From assembly GCF_021647475.1 (NCBI RefSeq), contig NZ_JAKIUR010000040.1, positions 1 through 29,364 on the forward strand: 29,364 nt of DNA. Direction: 5' to 3'. The notes under the pieces are model-generated. The model was given only the letters and a program-made list of their open reading frames with translations. It made no database searches and was not told where the DNA came from. The DNA comes from Lutibacter sp. Lineage in GTDB: Bacteria; Bacteroidota; Bacteroidia; Flavobacteriales; Flavobacteriaceae. Positions 1 through 6,302 of the stretch are shown piece after piece. Each line of letters starts with the position of its first letter. The first letter of the stretch is position 1. The position numbers and the translations under genes are program-made.

Positions 1-107
1 TACTACTTGATGTCATTGATGTAAATTATTGATTATCAGTATAATATACAAATAATTAATAACTTTGACAACTATAAATCAACTGATTATCTAGCTTTTA
101 TCAAAGA

Positions 108-127
108 AAAAGTGTGAGTTTGCCCTG
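108..127. repeat. Left copy of a 20-bp terminal repeat, possible IS end
   Basis: This 20-bp sequence (reading AAAAGTGTGAGT... and ending in TTTGCCCTG) recurs as its exact reverse complement at 29147-29166. Both copies have the GCCCTG end facing the genes of the window. That geometry is what two insertion sequences flanking the segment would show, with this copy being the right end of an element lying mostly left of position 1. No transposase can be read in positions 1-107, so the identity as an IS is inferred. Confidence 0.45.
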
Positions 128-168
128 CAGAAAGATTTCTTTAAAAGTAAATTTTAAAAAAATAGTTG

Positions 169-176
169 TACATTTG
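169..176 (+). promoter_or_regulatory. rpsU promoter, -7 box TACATTTG
   Basis: TACATTTG matches the Bacteroidota sigma-ABfrA -7 consensus TAnnTTTG, and the following CAATCCG resembles the sequence after the tRNA-operon promoter at 1735-1742. I see no clear TTG -33 element 19-23 nt upstream, so recognition may be by the -7 box with AT-rich upstream DNA. Transcription would start near 181-184 and give a leader of about 40 nt. Confidence 0.6.
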
Positions 177-205
177 CAATCCGAAATTTAAAAAGGAACG
201 ATTTG

Positions 206-214
206 AAAGGAGGT
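206..214 (+). promoter_or_regulatory. Strong Shine-Dalgarno of rpsU
   Basis: AAAGGAGGT ends 8 nt before the ATG at 223 and is close to a full complement of the 16S rRNA 3' end. None of the other coding genes here has such a site; tuf, rplK, rplA and rplL, for example, have AT-rich leaders. In Bacteroidota the anti-Shine-Dalgarno is normally sequestered with the help of bS21, so a strong site in front of the bS21 gene fits autoregulation. Confidence 0.85.
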
Positions 215-222
215 GCTAAACT

Positions 223-420
223 ATGTTAATTATACCAGTAAAAGACGGAGAAAATATTGATAGAGCGTTAAAACGTTACAAACGAAAATTTGACCGTACA
301 AAAACAATGAAAAATTTACGAAACCGTAAACAATTCAACAAACCTTCAGTGGTAAAACGTGCACGAAATATAAAAGCTCAATATGTTCAAAAATTAAGAA
401 CAGCAGAAGAGCAAGGTTAA
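223..420 (+). CDS. rpsU: 30S ribosomal protein bS21
   Basis: This 65-residue, highly basic protein starts MLIIPVKDGENIDRALKRYK, the standard bS21 N-terminus, and continues with the arginine/lysine-rich helices RKFDRTKTMKNLRNRKQF. Length and charge fit the family. bS21 binds the 30S platform near the 3' end of 16S rRNA. In Bacteroidota it is part of the pocket that occludes the anti-Shine-Dalgarno. The start is fixed by an unusually strong Shine-Dalgarno 8 nt upstream, which suggests feedback: ribosomes lacking bS21 have a free anti-Shine-Dalgarno and should translate this mRNA preferentially. A terminator-like hairpin separates it from the downstream recombinase gene. The call is secure; the regulation is inferred from the family. 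Confidence 0.95.
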   Translation: MLIIPVKDGENIDRALKRYKRKFDRTKTMKNLRNRKQFNKPSVVKRARNIKAQYVQKLRTAEEQG

Positions 421-439
421 TTTTTAGCCAAAATTATTT

Positions 440-495
440 AAACCATTAGTATAAATAAATTACAATTTGTAATTTTGAGTATTAATGGTTTTTTT
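440..495 (+). terminator. Terminator/attenuator between rpsU and xerC
   Basis: AAACCATTA at 440-448 pairs with TAATGGTTT at 483-491, followed directly by T residues that run into the xerC ATG at 496. A second palindrome within the loop, AAATTACAA next to TTGTAATTT, would form an inner stem. A TAATTTTG box (470-477) also lies in the loop and could give xerC its own promoter. The structure would end rpsU transcription partly or fully. Confidence 0.6.
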
Positions 496-1389
496 ATGAT
501 TATAACTTCATTTTTAGATTATTTAAACTTAGAAAAAAAATATTCTAAGCATACTATTATTGCGTATAAAAAAGACTTGTATTCTTTTCATAAATTTTGC
601 AATGAAAATTATCAAAATCAACCAATAAGTAATGTAAACTATTCACAAATTAGAAGCTGGATTGTTAGTTTGGTAACATTAGGGATCTCCAATAGATCTA
701 TTAATAGAAAAGTATCTAGTTTAAAATCATTTTATAAGTTTCTTCAAAAAATTAATCAGATTCAAATTAACCCTTTGCTTAATCATCAACCTTTAAAAGT
801 TGCTAAAACCATTCAAGTTCCTTTTTCTGAAAAAGAAATATTAGAAATTTTAAAAGCAAATAATGAAAATGATTTTGAGTCTGTTAGAAATAAATTAATA
901 GTCGAATTATTTTATGCTACAGGAATTAGAAGATCAGAACTGATAAATATAAAAATATCTGATATAGATTTTAATAATGAAATTGTTAAAATTTTAGGTA
1001 AACGAAACAAAGAACGATATATTCCGTTATTAAAAATAGTTCAAAAAAGCATCCAAAATTATTTGAATTATCGTTCAGAAATAAGTACAAAAGAGTCTTA
1101 TTTGTTTGTAACAAAAAAAGGCAAAAAAGTATATGATACACTTGTGTATCGTATAATAAATAATTATTTTAGTAAAGTGTCAACAAAAGTAAAAAAAAGC
1201 CCACATATTATTAGGCATACTTTTGCTACACATTTAATAAACGAAGGAGCGGATTTAAATGCTGTTAAAGAATTGCTTGGGCATTCTAGTTTGGCATCAA
1301 CTCAAATATATACCCACAGTAGTTTGGGTAAGTTAAAAGAAATATATAATCAGGCTCACCCAAGAAGCCAAAAAACTAATTTATTATGA
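496..1389 (+). CDS. xerC: Tyrosine recombinase XerC/XerD family
   Basis: This is a 297-residue site-specific recombinase of the size of XerC/XerD, which resolve chromosome dimers at dif with FtsK. Residues about 1-90 form the SAM-like core-binding domain (SFLDYLNLEKKYSKHTI). The catalytic domain shows Arg145 (ATGIRRSEL), a lysine in the beta-hairpin (GKRNKER, 169-175), His237 and Arg240 (HIIRHTFATHL), His263 (LLGHSS) and the nucleophile Tyr272 (QIYTHS), so the active site is complete. I chose the ATG at 496; an in-frame TTG at 475 would read through the terminator stem. The stop overlaps the hpf start (ATGA), indicating translational coupling. The position between rpsU and hpf is typical of Bacteroidota, which argues for a housekeeping Xer protein and not an integrase. 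XerC against XerD cannot be settled here. Confidence 0.88.
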   Translation: MIITSFLDYLNLEKKYSKHTIIAYKKDLYSFHKFCNENYQNQPISNVNYSQIRSWIVSLVTLGISNRSINRKVSSLKSFYKFLQKINQIQINPLLNHQPLKVAKTIQVPFSEKEILEILKANNENDFESVRNKLIVELFYATGIRRSELINIKISDIDFNNEIVKILGKRNKERYIPLLKIVQKSIQNYLNYRSEISTKESYLFVTKKGKKVYDTLVYRIINNYFSKVSTKVKKSPHIIRHTFATHLINEGADLNAVKELLGHSSLASTQIYTHSSLGKLKEIYNQAHPRSQKTNLL

Positions 1390-1685
1390 AAGTATATGTA
1401 CAATCTGTAAATTTTAATGCAGACAAGGATTTGATTGATTTTGTTGAAAAAAAAGTAAATAGTTTAGAAAAATACTATGATAGAATTGTAGATTCAGAAG
1501 TGTTTTTGAAAGTGCAACAAACCAGTGATAAAAATAATAAGAACGTTGAAATTAAAATAAATGTACCTGGCAATGATATTGTTGTAAAAAAACAGAGTAA
1601 AACTTTTGAAGAAGGAGCAATGTTAGCAGTTGATTCTTTAAAGAGAATTTTAACAAAAAAAAAGGAAAAAATTAGAGTTAAATAA
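1386..1685 (+). CDS. hpf: Ribosome hibernation-promoting factor (HPF/RaiA family)
   Basis: This 99-residue protein begins MKVYVQSVNFNADKDLIDFV and has the single beta-alpha-beta-beta-beta-alpha fold of the sigma-54 modulation/S30EA family. VEIKINVPGNDIVVKKQSKTFEEG and a lysine-rich C-terminus (LTKKKEKIRVK) are visible. It is the short form without the C-terminal dimerisation domain of long HPF. Members bind the 30S decoding region and stabilise inactive ribosomes in stationary phase. It overlaps the end of the xerC gene by 4 nt, so the two are cotranscribed, and the tRNA operon promoter begins shortly after its stop codon. Confidence 0.9.
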   Translation: MKVYVQSVNFNADKDLIDFVEKKVNSLEKYYDRIVDSEVFLKVQQTSDKNNKNVEIKINVPGNDIVVKKQSKTFEEGAMLAVDSLKRILTKKKEKIRVK

Positions 1686-1712
1686 ATTTAATAAAAAATA
1701 CGTATAAAAGGT

Positions 1713-1742
1713 TTGTTTAAAAAAAAAACTTTAATACATTTG
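1713..1742 (+). promoter_or_regulatory. Promoter of the tRNA-tuf operon
   Basis: TTG at 1713-1715 is followed by 19 nt and TACATTTG at 1735-1742, a full match to the Bacteroidota promoter consensus. The start would lie near 1747-1750, about 35 nt before tRNA-Thr. This is the best promoter in the window, as expected for a stable-RNA operon. The motif TTTGCAGTCCG is nearly repeated at the rpsU promoter (TTTGCAATCCG). Confidence 0.8.
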
Positions 1743-1783
1743 CAGTCCGTTAGAAATAGCGGGCTTCTTTTATGGAGTAAAAT

Positions 1784-1857
1784 GCCGATGTAGCTCAGCT
1801 GGCTAGAGCAGCTGATTTGTAATCAGCAGGTCGTGGGTTCGAGTCCCTCTATCGGCT
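1784..1857 (+). tRNA. tRNA-Thr(TGT)
   Basis: The cloverleaf is complete: acceptor GCCGATG/TATCGGC, D-arm GCTC..GAGC, anticodon stem GCTGA/TCAGC around TTTGTAA (anticodon TGT), and T-arm GTGGG-TTCGAGT-CCCTC. The discriminator is T, followed by CA. It is the first gene of the tRNA cluster. The last 18 nt, counting through the CA, are repeated at 1969-1986. Confidence 0.95.
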
Positions 1858-1914
1858 CAATAAAAAGCAGATAAGTATAATTACTTTAAGGTAGAATTTA
1901 AGTATTTATATTTG

Positions 1915-1974
1915 GGACTAGAAGTTTATCCTGAGCCTGCCTGTCAGCAGACAGGCGTAGTCGAAGGAAGTCCC
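1915..1974. repeat. REP-like hairpin inside the tRNA operon
   Basis: A nested palindrome lies here. GGGACT (1915-1920) pairs with AGTCCC (1969-1974), TCCT with AGGA, and the core GCCTGTC (1939-1945), AGCA loop, GACAGGC (1950-1956) is a perfect 7-bp GC-rich stem. Words such as GAGCCTGCC recur in the elements at 17.2 and 27.9 kb, so this looks like one member of a dispersed palindromic repeat family. It lies in the transcribed spacer between tRNA-Thr and tRNA-Tyr. Confidence 0.7.
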
Positions 1975-1986
1975 TCTATCGGTTCA
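1969..1986 (+). repeat. Partial duplication of the tRNA-Thr 3' end
   Basis: AGTCCCTCTATCGGTTCA matches 17 of 18 nt of 1842-1859, the T-arm and acceptor 3' strand of tRNA-Thr(TGT) through the CA. The rest of the tRNA is missing, so it cannot fold as a tRNA. The two copies bracket the REP-like hairpin, as attL/attR-type repeats would bracket an insertion. Confidence 0.75.
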
Positions 1987-2001
1987 GATCTTTGAAAAAA
2001 T

Positions 2002-2082
<81 letters not shown>

Positions 2083-2130
2083 CAATATGTTTGTAGTAAT
2101 ATAAACGTATGAGGAATTGAAAAAAATATT

Positions 2131-2203
2131 GCGAGAGTAGCTCAGTTGGTAGAGCTTCAGCCTTCCAAGCTGACTGTCGCCGGTTCGAGCCCGGTCTCTC
2201 GCT
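2131..2203 (+). tRNA. tRNA-Gly(TCC)
   Basis: The acceptor is GCGAGAG/CTCTCGC and the D-arm GCTC..GAGC. The anticodon stem TCAGC/GCTGA encloses CTTCCAA (anticodon TCC), and the T-arm is GCCGG-TTCGAGC-CCGGT. The discriminator is T. Only 8 nt, T-rich, separate it from the next tRNA. Confidence 0.95.
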
Positions 2204-2211
2204 CTTTTTTG

Positions 2212-2283
2212 GCCGGTGTAGCTCAGGGGTAGAGCGTTTCCTTGGTAAGGAAGAGGTCACGGGTTCAAATCCCGTCATTGGCT
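2212..2283 (+). tRNA. tRNA-Thr(GGT)
   Basis: The acceptor is GCCGGTG/CATTGGC, the D-arm GCTC..GAGC, and the anticodon stem TTTCC/GGAAG encloses TTGGTAA (anticodon GGT). The T-arm is ACGGG-TTCAAAT-CCCGT. Being the last tRNA before tuf, its 3' processing also generates the 5' part of the tuf mRNA. The microsatellite starts 7 nt after it. Confidence 0.95.
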
Positions 2284-2290
2284 CAAATAT

Positions 2291-2370
2291 AGAATAGAAT
2301 AGAATAGAATAGAATAGAATAGAATAGAATAGAATAGAATAGAATAGAATAGAATAGAATAGAATAGAAT
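2291..2370. repeat. AGAAT pentanucleotide microsatellite, 16 perfect copies
   Basis: There are sixteen uninterrupted AGAAT units (80 bp) between tRNA-Thr and tuf. The array ends 40 nt before the tuf ATG and lies in the transcribed leader. Perfect short tandem arrays of this length change copy number by slipped-strand mispairing. Since it is noncoding, length changes would alter leader length and structure, not a reading frame. Confidence 0.97.
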
Positions 2371-2410
2371 TTAACACTATATATAACATAAGATTTAAAA
2401 ATTAATAATC

Positions 2411-3598
2411 ATGGCAAAAGAACATTTTGATCGCTCCAAACCACATTTAAATATTGGTACAATTGGACACGTTGACCACGGTAAAACAACTTTAACAGCT
2501 GCTATTACAGTGGTATTAGCAGAAAAAGGTCTTTCTGAAGTAAAAAATTTCGACCAAATTGATAATGCTCCTGAAGAAAAAGAAAGAGGTATTACAATTA
2601 ACACTGCTCACGTAGAATACCAAACAGCTAACCGTCATTACGCACATGTTGACTGTCCAGGTCACGCGGATTACGTAAAGAATATGGTAACTGGTGCTGC
2701 TCAAATGGATGGTGCAATTATTGTAGTTGCAGCAACTGATGGTCCTATGCCTCAAACAAGAGAGCATATCTTATTAGGTCGTCAAGTAGGTATTCCAAGA
2801 TTAGTTGTATTCATGAATAAAGTGGATATGGTTGATGATGAAGAGCTATTAGAATTGGTAGAAATGGAAATCAGAGATTTATTGTCTTTCTATGATTATG
2901 ATGGGGACAATACTCCTGTTATTCAAGGTTCAGCATTAGGGGCTTTAAACAAAGAACCTAAATGGATGGATAAGATTATGGAATTAATGGATGCTGTTGA
3001 TACTTGGATTGAATTACCAAAACGTGATATTGATAAAGATTTCTTAATGCCTATTGAAGATGTATTTTCAATTACAGGTCGTGGAACAGTAGCAACAGGC
3101 CGTATTGAAACAGGTGTTGCTAATACTGGAGATGCTGTTGATATTATTGGTATGGGAGCTGAAAAATTAACTTCTGTTGTTACAGGTGTTGAAATGTTCC
3201 GTAAAATATTAGATAGAGGTGAAGCTGGAGATAATGTAGGTCTATTATTAAGAGGTATAGCAAAAGAAGATATAAAAAGAGGTATGGTAATTTGTAAACC
3301 AGGTTCTGTAACTCCACATGCTAAATTTAAAGCAGAAGTTTATGTTCTTAAAAAAGAAGAAGGTGGTCGTCATACGCCATTCCATAATAACTATCGTCCA
3401 CAGTTCTATGTTAGAACTACAGATGTAACAGGTACAATTCAATTACCTGATGGAGTTGAAATGGTAATGCCAGGTGATAACTTAACAATTACTGTTGAAT
3501 TACATCAAGCAATTGCATTAAACGTAGGTTTACGTTTTGCAATTCGTGAAGGTGGTAGAACAGTAGGAGCTGGTCAGGTAACAGAAATGTTAGACTAA
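2411..3598 (+). CDS. tuf: Translation elongation factor EF-Tu
   Basis: This 395-residue GTPase delivers aminoacyl-tRNA to the ribosome. The P-loop GHVDHGKT is at 19-26, switch I carries RGITINTAHVEY (59-70), DCPGH is at 81-85 with the catalytic histidine at 85, and NKVD follows near 136. Domains II and III are complete, with GGRHTPF and YRPQFYVRTTDVTG typical of the tRNA- and EF-Ts-contacting surfaces, and the end GQVTEMLD. Length is as usual for the family. It is cotranscribed with four upstream tRNAs, an order also found for tufB in enterobacteria. The leader has no Shine-Dalgarno but carries the AGAAT array. Only one tuf gene is in this window. Confidence 0.98.
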   Translation: MAKEHFDRSKPHLNIGTIGHVDHGKTTLTAAITVVLAEKGLSEVKNFDQIDNAPEEKERGITINTAHVEYQTANRHYAHVDCPGHADYVKNMVTGAAQMDGAIIVVAATDGPMPQTREHILLGRQVGIPRLVVFMNKVDMVDDEELLELVEMEIRDLLSFYDYDGDNTPVIQGSALGALNKEPKWMDKIMELMDAVDTWIELPKRDIDKDFLMPIEDVFSITGRGTVATGRIETGVANTGDAVDIIGMGAEKLTSVVTGVEMFRKILDRGEAGDNVGLLLRGIAKEDIKRGMVICKPGSVTPHAKFKAEVYVLKKEEGGRHTPFHNNYRPQFYVRTTDVTGTIQLPDGVEMVMPGDNLTITVELHQAIALNVGLRFAIREGGRTVGAGQVTEMLD

Positions 3599-3626
3599 CT
3601 TTGTACGCCTAAAATATAGTGAATAT

Positions 3627-3652
3627 AGGTGCTTCTTTTTAGAGGGGCACCT
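3627..3652 (+). terminator. Hairpin after tuf, possible weak terminator or processing site
   Basis: AGGTGC at 3627-3632 pairs with GCACCT at 3647-3652. The flanking AT sequence can extend the stem around a bulge, and the loop is 14 nt. Only a short mixed AT run follows before tRNA-Trp begins at 3660, so complete termination is unlikely. Partial termination or RNA processing between tuf and the tRNA is more plausible. Confidence 0.5.
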
Positions 3653-3659
3653 TATATTT

Positions 3660-3732
3660 ACGGGTGTAGCTCAGTTGGTAGAGCACTGGTCTCCAAAACC
3701 AGGTGTCGGGAGTTCGAGTCTCTCCACCCGTG
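3660..3732 (+). tRNA. tRNA-Trp(CCA)
   Basis: The acceptor is ACGGGTG/CACCCGT with discriminator G and an encoded CA after it. The D-arm is GCTC..GAGC, the anticodon stem CTGGT/ACCAG encloses CTCCAAA (anticodon CCA), and the T-arm is GGGAG-TTCGAGT-CTCTC. It sits 15 nt before secE, a common arrangement in many bacterial phyla. Confidence 0.95.
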
Positions 3733-3747
3733 CAAATAAATGAAAAT

Positions 3748-3936
3748 ATGAACTTAGTTAAATATATAAAAGACTCATTTGTAGAGTTACGTACTAAAGT
3801 ATCTTGGATTTCTTGGGAAGAAGCTCAAAAATCTACTTCTGTAGTTGCAATATTTACAATATTATTTGCCTTGGCAGTTTTTTTTGTAGATAAAGTGTTT
3901 CAAGCAGGTTTAGGTGAATATTTTAAACTATTTTAA
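3748..3936 (+). CDS. secE: Preprotein translocase subunit SecE
   Basis: This 62-residue single-span protein begins MNLVKYIKDSFVELRTKVSW, the amphipathic helix typical of short SecE. ISWEEAQKSTSVVAIFTILFALAVFFVDKVFQ then includes the one membrane segment (about residues 30-52). SecE clamps the two halves of SecY in the inner-membrane translocon. The start is the ATG at 3748, because an in-frame upstream ATG would begin inside tRNA-Trp. It is followed 15 nt later by nusG, the usual secE-nusG pair. Confidence 0.93.
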   Translation: MNLVKYIKDSFVELRTKVSWISWEEAQKSTSVVAIFTILFALAVFFVDKVFQAGLGEYFKLF

Positions 3937-3951
3937 TTAGTATAATAAATT

Positions 3952-4503
3952 ATGACTGATTCTGTAAAAAAATGGTATGTAGTTAGAGCCATAGGTGGGC
4001 AAGAAAATAAAGTGAAAGCTTATATTGAAAATGAAATTGCACGTCTAGGAATGGATGATTATGTTGATCGTGTATTAGTGCCAACAGAAAAGGTGATTCA
4101 GATTCGTAATGGAAAAAAAATTCATAAAGAACGAGTTTACTTTCCAGGCTATATAATGATTGAAGCTAATTTAAGTGGAGAACTGCCTCACGTAATTAAA
4201 TCTATTACTGGTGTAATTGGTTTTTTAGGAGAAGTAAAAGGTGGAGATCCAGTTCCTATGAGAAAATCTGAAATTAACAGAATGTTAGGAAAAGTTGATG
4301 AATTATCTGTTCAAAACGAAAATGTAGCTATACCTTATATAATTGGTGAAACAGTAAAAGTAATTGATGGTCCATTTAATGGATTTGATGGTACTATTGA
4401 AAAAATAAATGAAGAAAAGCGTAAACTTGAAGTTATGGTTAAAATTTTCGGAAGAAAAACACCATTAGAACTAAGTTATATGCAAGTAGATAAAATTTCA
4501 TAA
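3952..4503 (+). CDS. nusG: Transcription termination/antitermination factor NusG
   Basis: This 183-residue protein has an N-terminal NGN domain (KKWYVVRAIGGQENKVKAYI, then ERVYFPGYIMIEA and the TGVIGFLG segment). A C-terminal KOW domain starts around residue 125, with VKVIDGPFNGFDGTIEKIN as its signature. NusG binds the RNA polymerase clamp, suppresses pausing and links transcription to ribosomes or Rho. The length fits the family with no insertion. It lies between secE and the L11 operon as in most bacteria. Confidence 0.97.
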   Translation: MTDSVKKWYVVRAIGGQENKVKAYIENEIARLGMDDYVDRVLVPTEKVIQIRNGKKIHKERVYFPGYIMIEANLSGELPHVIKSITGVIGFLGEVKGGDPVPMRKSEINRMLGKVDELSVQNENVAIPYIIGETVKVIDGPFNGFDGTIEKINEEKRKLEVMVKIFGRKTPLELSYMQVDKIS

Positions 4504-4521
4504 TTGTTACAATAAATTTTG

Positions 4522-4554
4522 ATATTGCATTTCGCTTCCAACAAAATGTAATAT
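4522..4554 (+). promoter_or_regulatory. Hairpin in the rplK leader
   Basis: ATATTGCATTT at 4522-4532 can pair along its whole length with AAATGTAATAT at 4544-4554 (one G-U pair) around an 11-nt loop. It lies between the nusG stop and the rplK ATG at 4573. The L11-L1 operon is autogenously controlled by L1 in several bacteria at a leader structure, so this is a candidate site. The sequence alone does not show a recognisable L1 target. Confidence 0.45.
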
Positions 4555-4572
4555 TTATTTAAACATTTAAAA

Positions 4573-5016
4573 ATGGCAAAAGAAGTAAGTAAAGTAGTCA
4601 AATTACAAGTTCGTGGAGGTGCGGCTAATCCGTCACCACCAGTTGGACCTGCTTTAGGTGCTGCCGGAGTTAATATTATGGAGTTCTGTAAGCAATTTAA
4701 TGCTAGAACTCAAGATAAACAAGGAAAAGTTTTACCAGTAGCAATTACTGTTTATAAAGATAAATCTTTTGATTTTGTTGTAAAAACTCCACCAGCAGCG
4801 GTGCAAATTTTAGAAGCAGCTAAAATAAAAAAAGGTTCTGCAGAACCAAACAGAAGCAAAGTAGCTTCAGTTACTTGGGATCAATTAAGAACTATAGCTG
4901 AAGATAAAATGGTAGATTTAAATGCATTTACTGTTGAATCTGCAATGCTTATGATGGCAGGTACAGCACGTTCAATGGGTATTAATGTAAAGGGAACAGC
5001 TCCTGTAAAACAATAA
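4573..5016 (+). CDS. rplK: 50S ribosomal protein uL11
   Basis: This 147-residue protein has the N-terminal loop ANPSPPVGPALGAAGVNIMEF, then CKQFNARTQ, followed by the 23S rRNA-binding C-terminal domain (GSAEPNRSKVASVTWDQLRTIA, then MMAGTARSMGI). L11 and helices 43/44 of 23S rRNA form the GTPase-associated centre where EF-Tu, EF-G and the stringent factor act. Length and both domains are normal. rplA follows 13 nt after the stop, as in the classic L11 operon. Confidence 0.98.
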   Translation: MAKEVSKVVKLQVRGGAANPSPPVGPALGAAGVNIMEFCKQFNARTQDKQGKVLPVAITVYKDKSFDFVVKTPPAAVQILEAAKIKKGSAEPNRSKVASVTWDQLRTIAEDKMVDLNAFTVESAMLMMAGTARSMGINVKGTAPVKQ

Positions 5017-5029
5017 AACAGTTATTAAT

Positions 5030-5719
5030 ATGGCAAAATTAACTAAAAAGCAAAAAGAAGCTCAAGCGAAGGTTGATAAAAATCAATCGTATAGCTTAAA
5101 AGATGCTTCAGCTTTAGTAAAAGAAATTACTAACGTAAATTTTGATGCATCTATTGATTTAGCTGTTAGATTGGGTGTTGACCCTCGTAAAGCCAATCAA
5201 ATGGTTAGAGGTGTTGTTACATTACCACATGGTACAGGTAAAGATGTTAAAGTGTTAGCATTAGTTACTCCAGACAAAGAAGCAGATGCTAAAGAAGCAG
5301 GTGCAGATTATGTTGGATTAGATGAATATCTTCAAAAAATTAAAGCAGGTTGGACAGATGTTGATGTAATTATCACTATGCCAAGTGTAATGGGTAAATT
5401 AGGTCCATTAGGTCGTATTTTAGGACCTAGAGGTTTAATGCCTAATCCAAAAACTGGTACGGTAACTATGGATGTAGCTAAAGCGGTTACTGAAGTAAAA
5501 GCTGGTAAAATTGATTTTAAAGTAGATAAAACAGGTATTGTGCATGCAGCAATTGCAAAAGCATCTTTTGACGCTGATAAAATTTATGATAATGCTGAAG
5601 AGTTGTTACAAACTATAATTAAGTTAAAACCAACTACAGCTAAAGGAACGTATATTAAAAGTATATATTTATCTAGTACTATGAGTCCTGGAATAAGTAT
5701 TGATGCTAAATCAGTTTAA
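5030..5719 (+). CDS. rplA: 50S ribosomal protein uL1
   Basis: This is a 229-residue protein of standard length. Diagnostic segments are VRLGVDPRKANQMVRGVVTLPHGTG, LGRILGPRGLMPNPKTGTV and the closing IYLSSTMSPGISID. L1 forms the mobile stalk that helps move deacylated tRNA out of the E site. In many bacteria it also represses its own operon by binding the rplK leader. Only 21 nt separate it from rplJ, so there is no room for a separate long L10 leader as found in enterobacteria. Confidence 0.98.
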   Translation: MAKLTKKQKEAQAKVDKNQSYSLKDASALVKEITNVNFDASIDLAVRLGVDPRKANQMVRGVVTLPHGTGKDVKVLALVTPDKEADAKEAGADYVGLDEYLQKIKAGWTDVDVIITMPSVMGKLGPLGRILGPRGLMPNPKTGTVTMDVAKAVTEVKAGKIDFKVDKTGIVHAAIAKASFDADKIYDNAEELLQTIIKLKPTTAKGTYIKSIYLSSTMSPGISIDAKSV

Positions 5720-5740
5720 CCCTAGTTAAATCTTATAATT

Positions 5741-6256
5741 ATGACGAGAGAAGAAAAATCACAAGTAATAGAAGTTTTAACAACTAAGTTAACTGAAGGA
5801 AACATTATCTACTTAGCAGATATCTCAGGATTAAATGCATTAGATACTTCTAATTTACGTAGAGCTTGTTTTAAAGCAAACGTTAAATTAGCAGTTGTTA
5901 AAAATACCTTGCTTGAAAAAGCAATGGAAAAATCTGATAAAGATTTTGGAGAATTACCAACTATTTTAAAAGGTAATACTTCATTAATGTTTTCAGAAAC
6001 TGGTAATGCACCAGCAAAAGTAATTAAAGAATTTCGTAAAAAATTTGATAAGCCTTTATTAAAAGGAGCTTATGTTGAAGAAGCAATTTATGTTGGTGAT
6101 GACCAATTAGATACTTTAGTAAACATAAAATCTAAAGAGGAACTTATTGGAGACGTTATTTCCTTATTACAATCTCCAGCTAAAAATGTTATTTCAGCAT
6201 TACAATCAGGAGGTAATAAATTATCTGGTATATTAAAAACATTATCAGAAAAATAA
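5741..6256 (+). CDS. rplJ: 50S ribosomal protein uL10
   Basis: This 171-residue protein begins MTREEKSQVIEVLTTKLTEG and contains YLADISGLNALDTSNLRRACFKAN, then LAVVKNTLLEKAM, the N-terminal rRNA-binding domain of L10. The C-terminal helix (VISLLQSPAKNVISALQSGGNKLSG) is where L7/L12 dimers attach. Together with rplL it builds the L10-(L12)n stalk. It is in the usual rplKAJL order and is followed by a 46-nt AT-rich gap. Confidence 0.97.
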   Translation: MTREEKSQVIEVLTTKLTEGNIIYLADISGLNALDTSNLRRACFKANVKLAVVKNTLLEKAMEKSDKDFGELPTILKGNTSLMFSETGNAPAKVIKEFRKKFDKPLLKGAYVEEAIYVGDDQLDTLVNIKSKEELIGDVISLLQSPAKNVISALQSGGNKLSGILKTLSEK

Positions 6257-6302
6257 TTAAAGAGCACTAATAAACTAAATAATAAAAATTAAACAAAGAG
6301 AA

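Noticed and set aside
496..1389. Tyrosine recombinase as an integron or genomic-island integrase
   Set aside because: It lies in a conserved rpsU-hpf context with a Xer-sized protein and no attached cargo, so a housekeeping Xer recombinase is the better explanation.
1969..1986. tRNA-like sequence as a separate tRNA gene
   Set aside because: Only the 3' end of tRNA-Thr is present. No D-arm or anticodon arm lies upstream, where the REP-like hairpin is instead.
2291..2370. AGAAT array considered as a CRISPR
   Set aside because: It has 5-bp units without spacers and no cas genes in the window, so it is a simple microsatellite.
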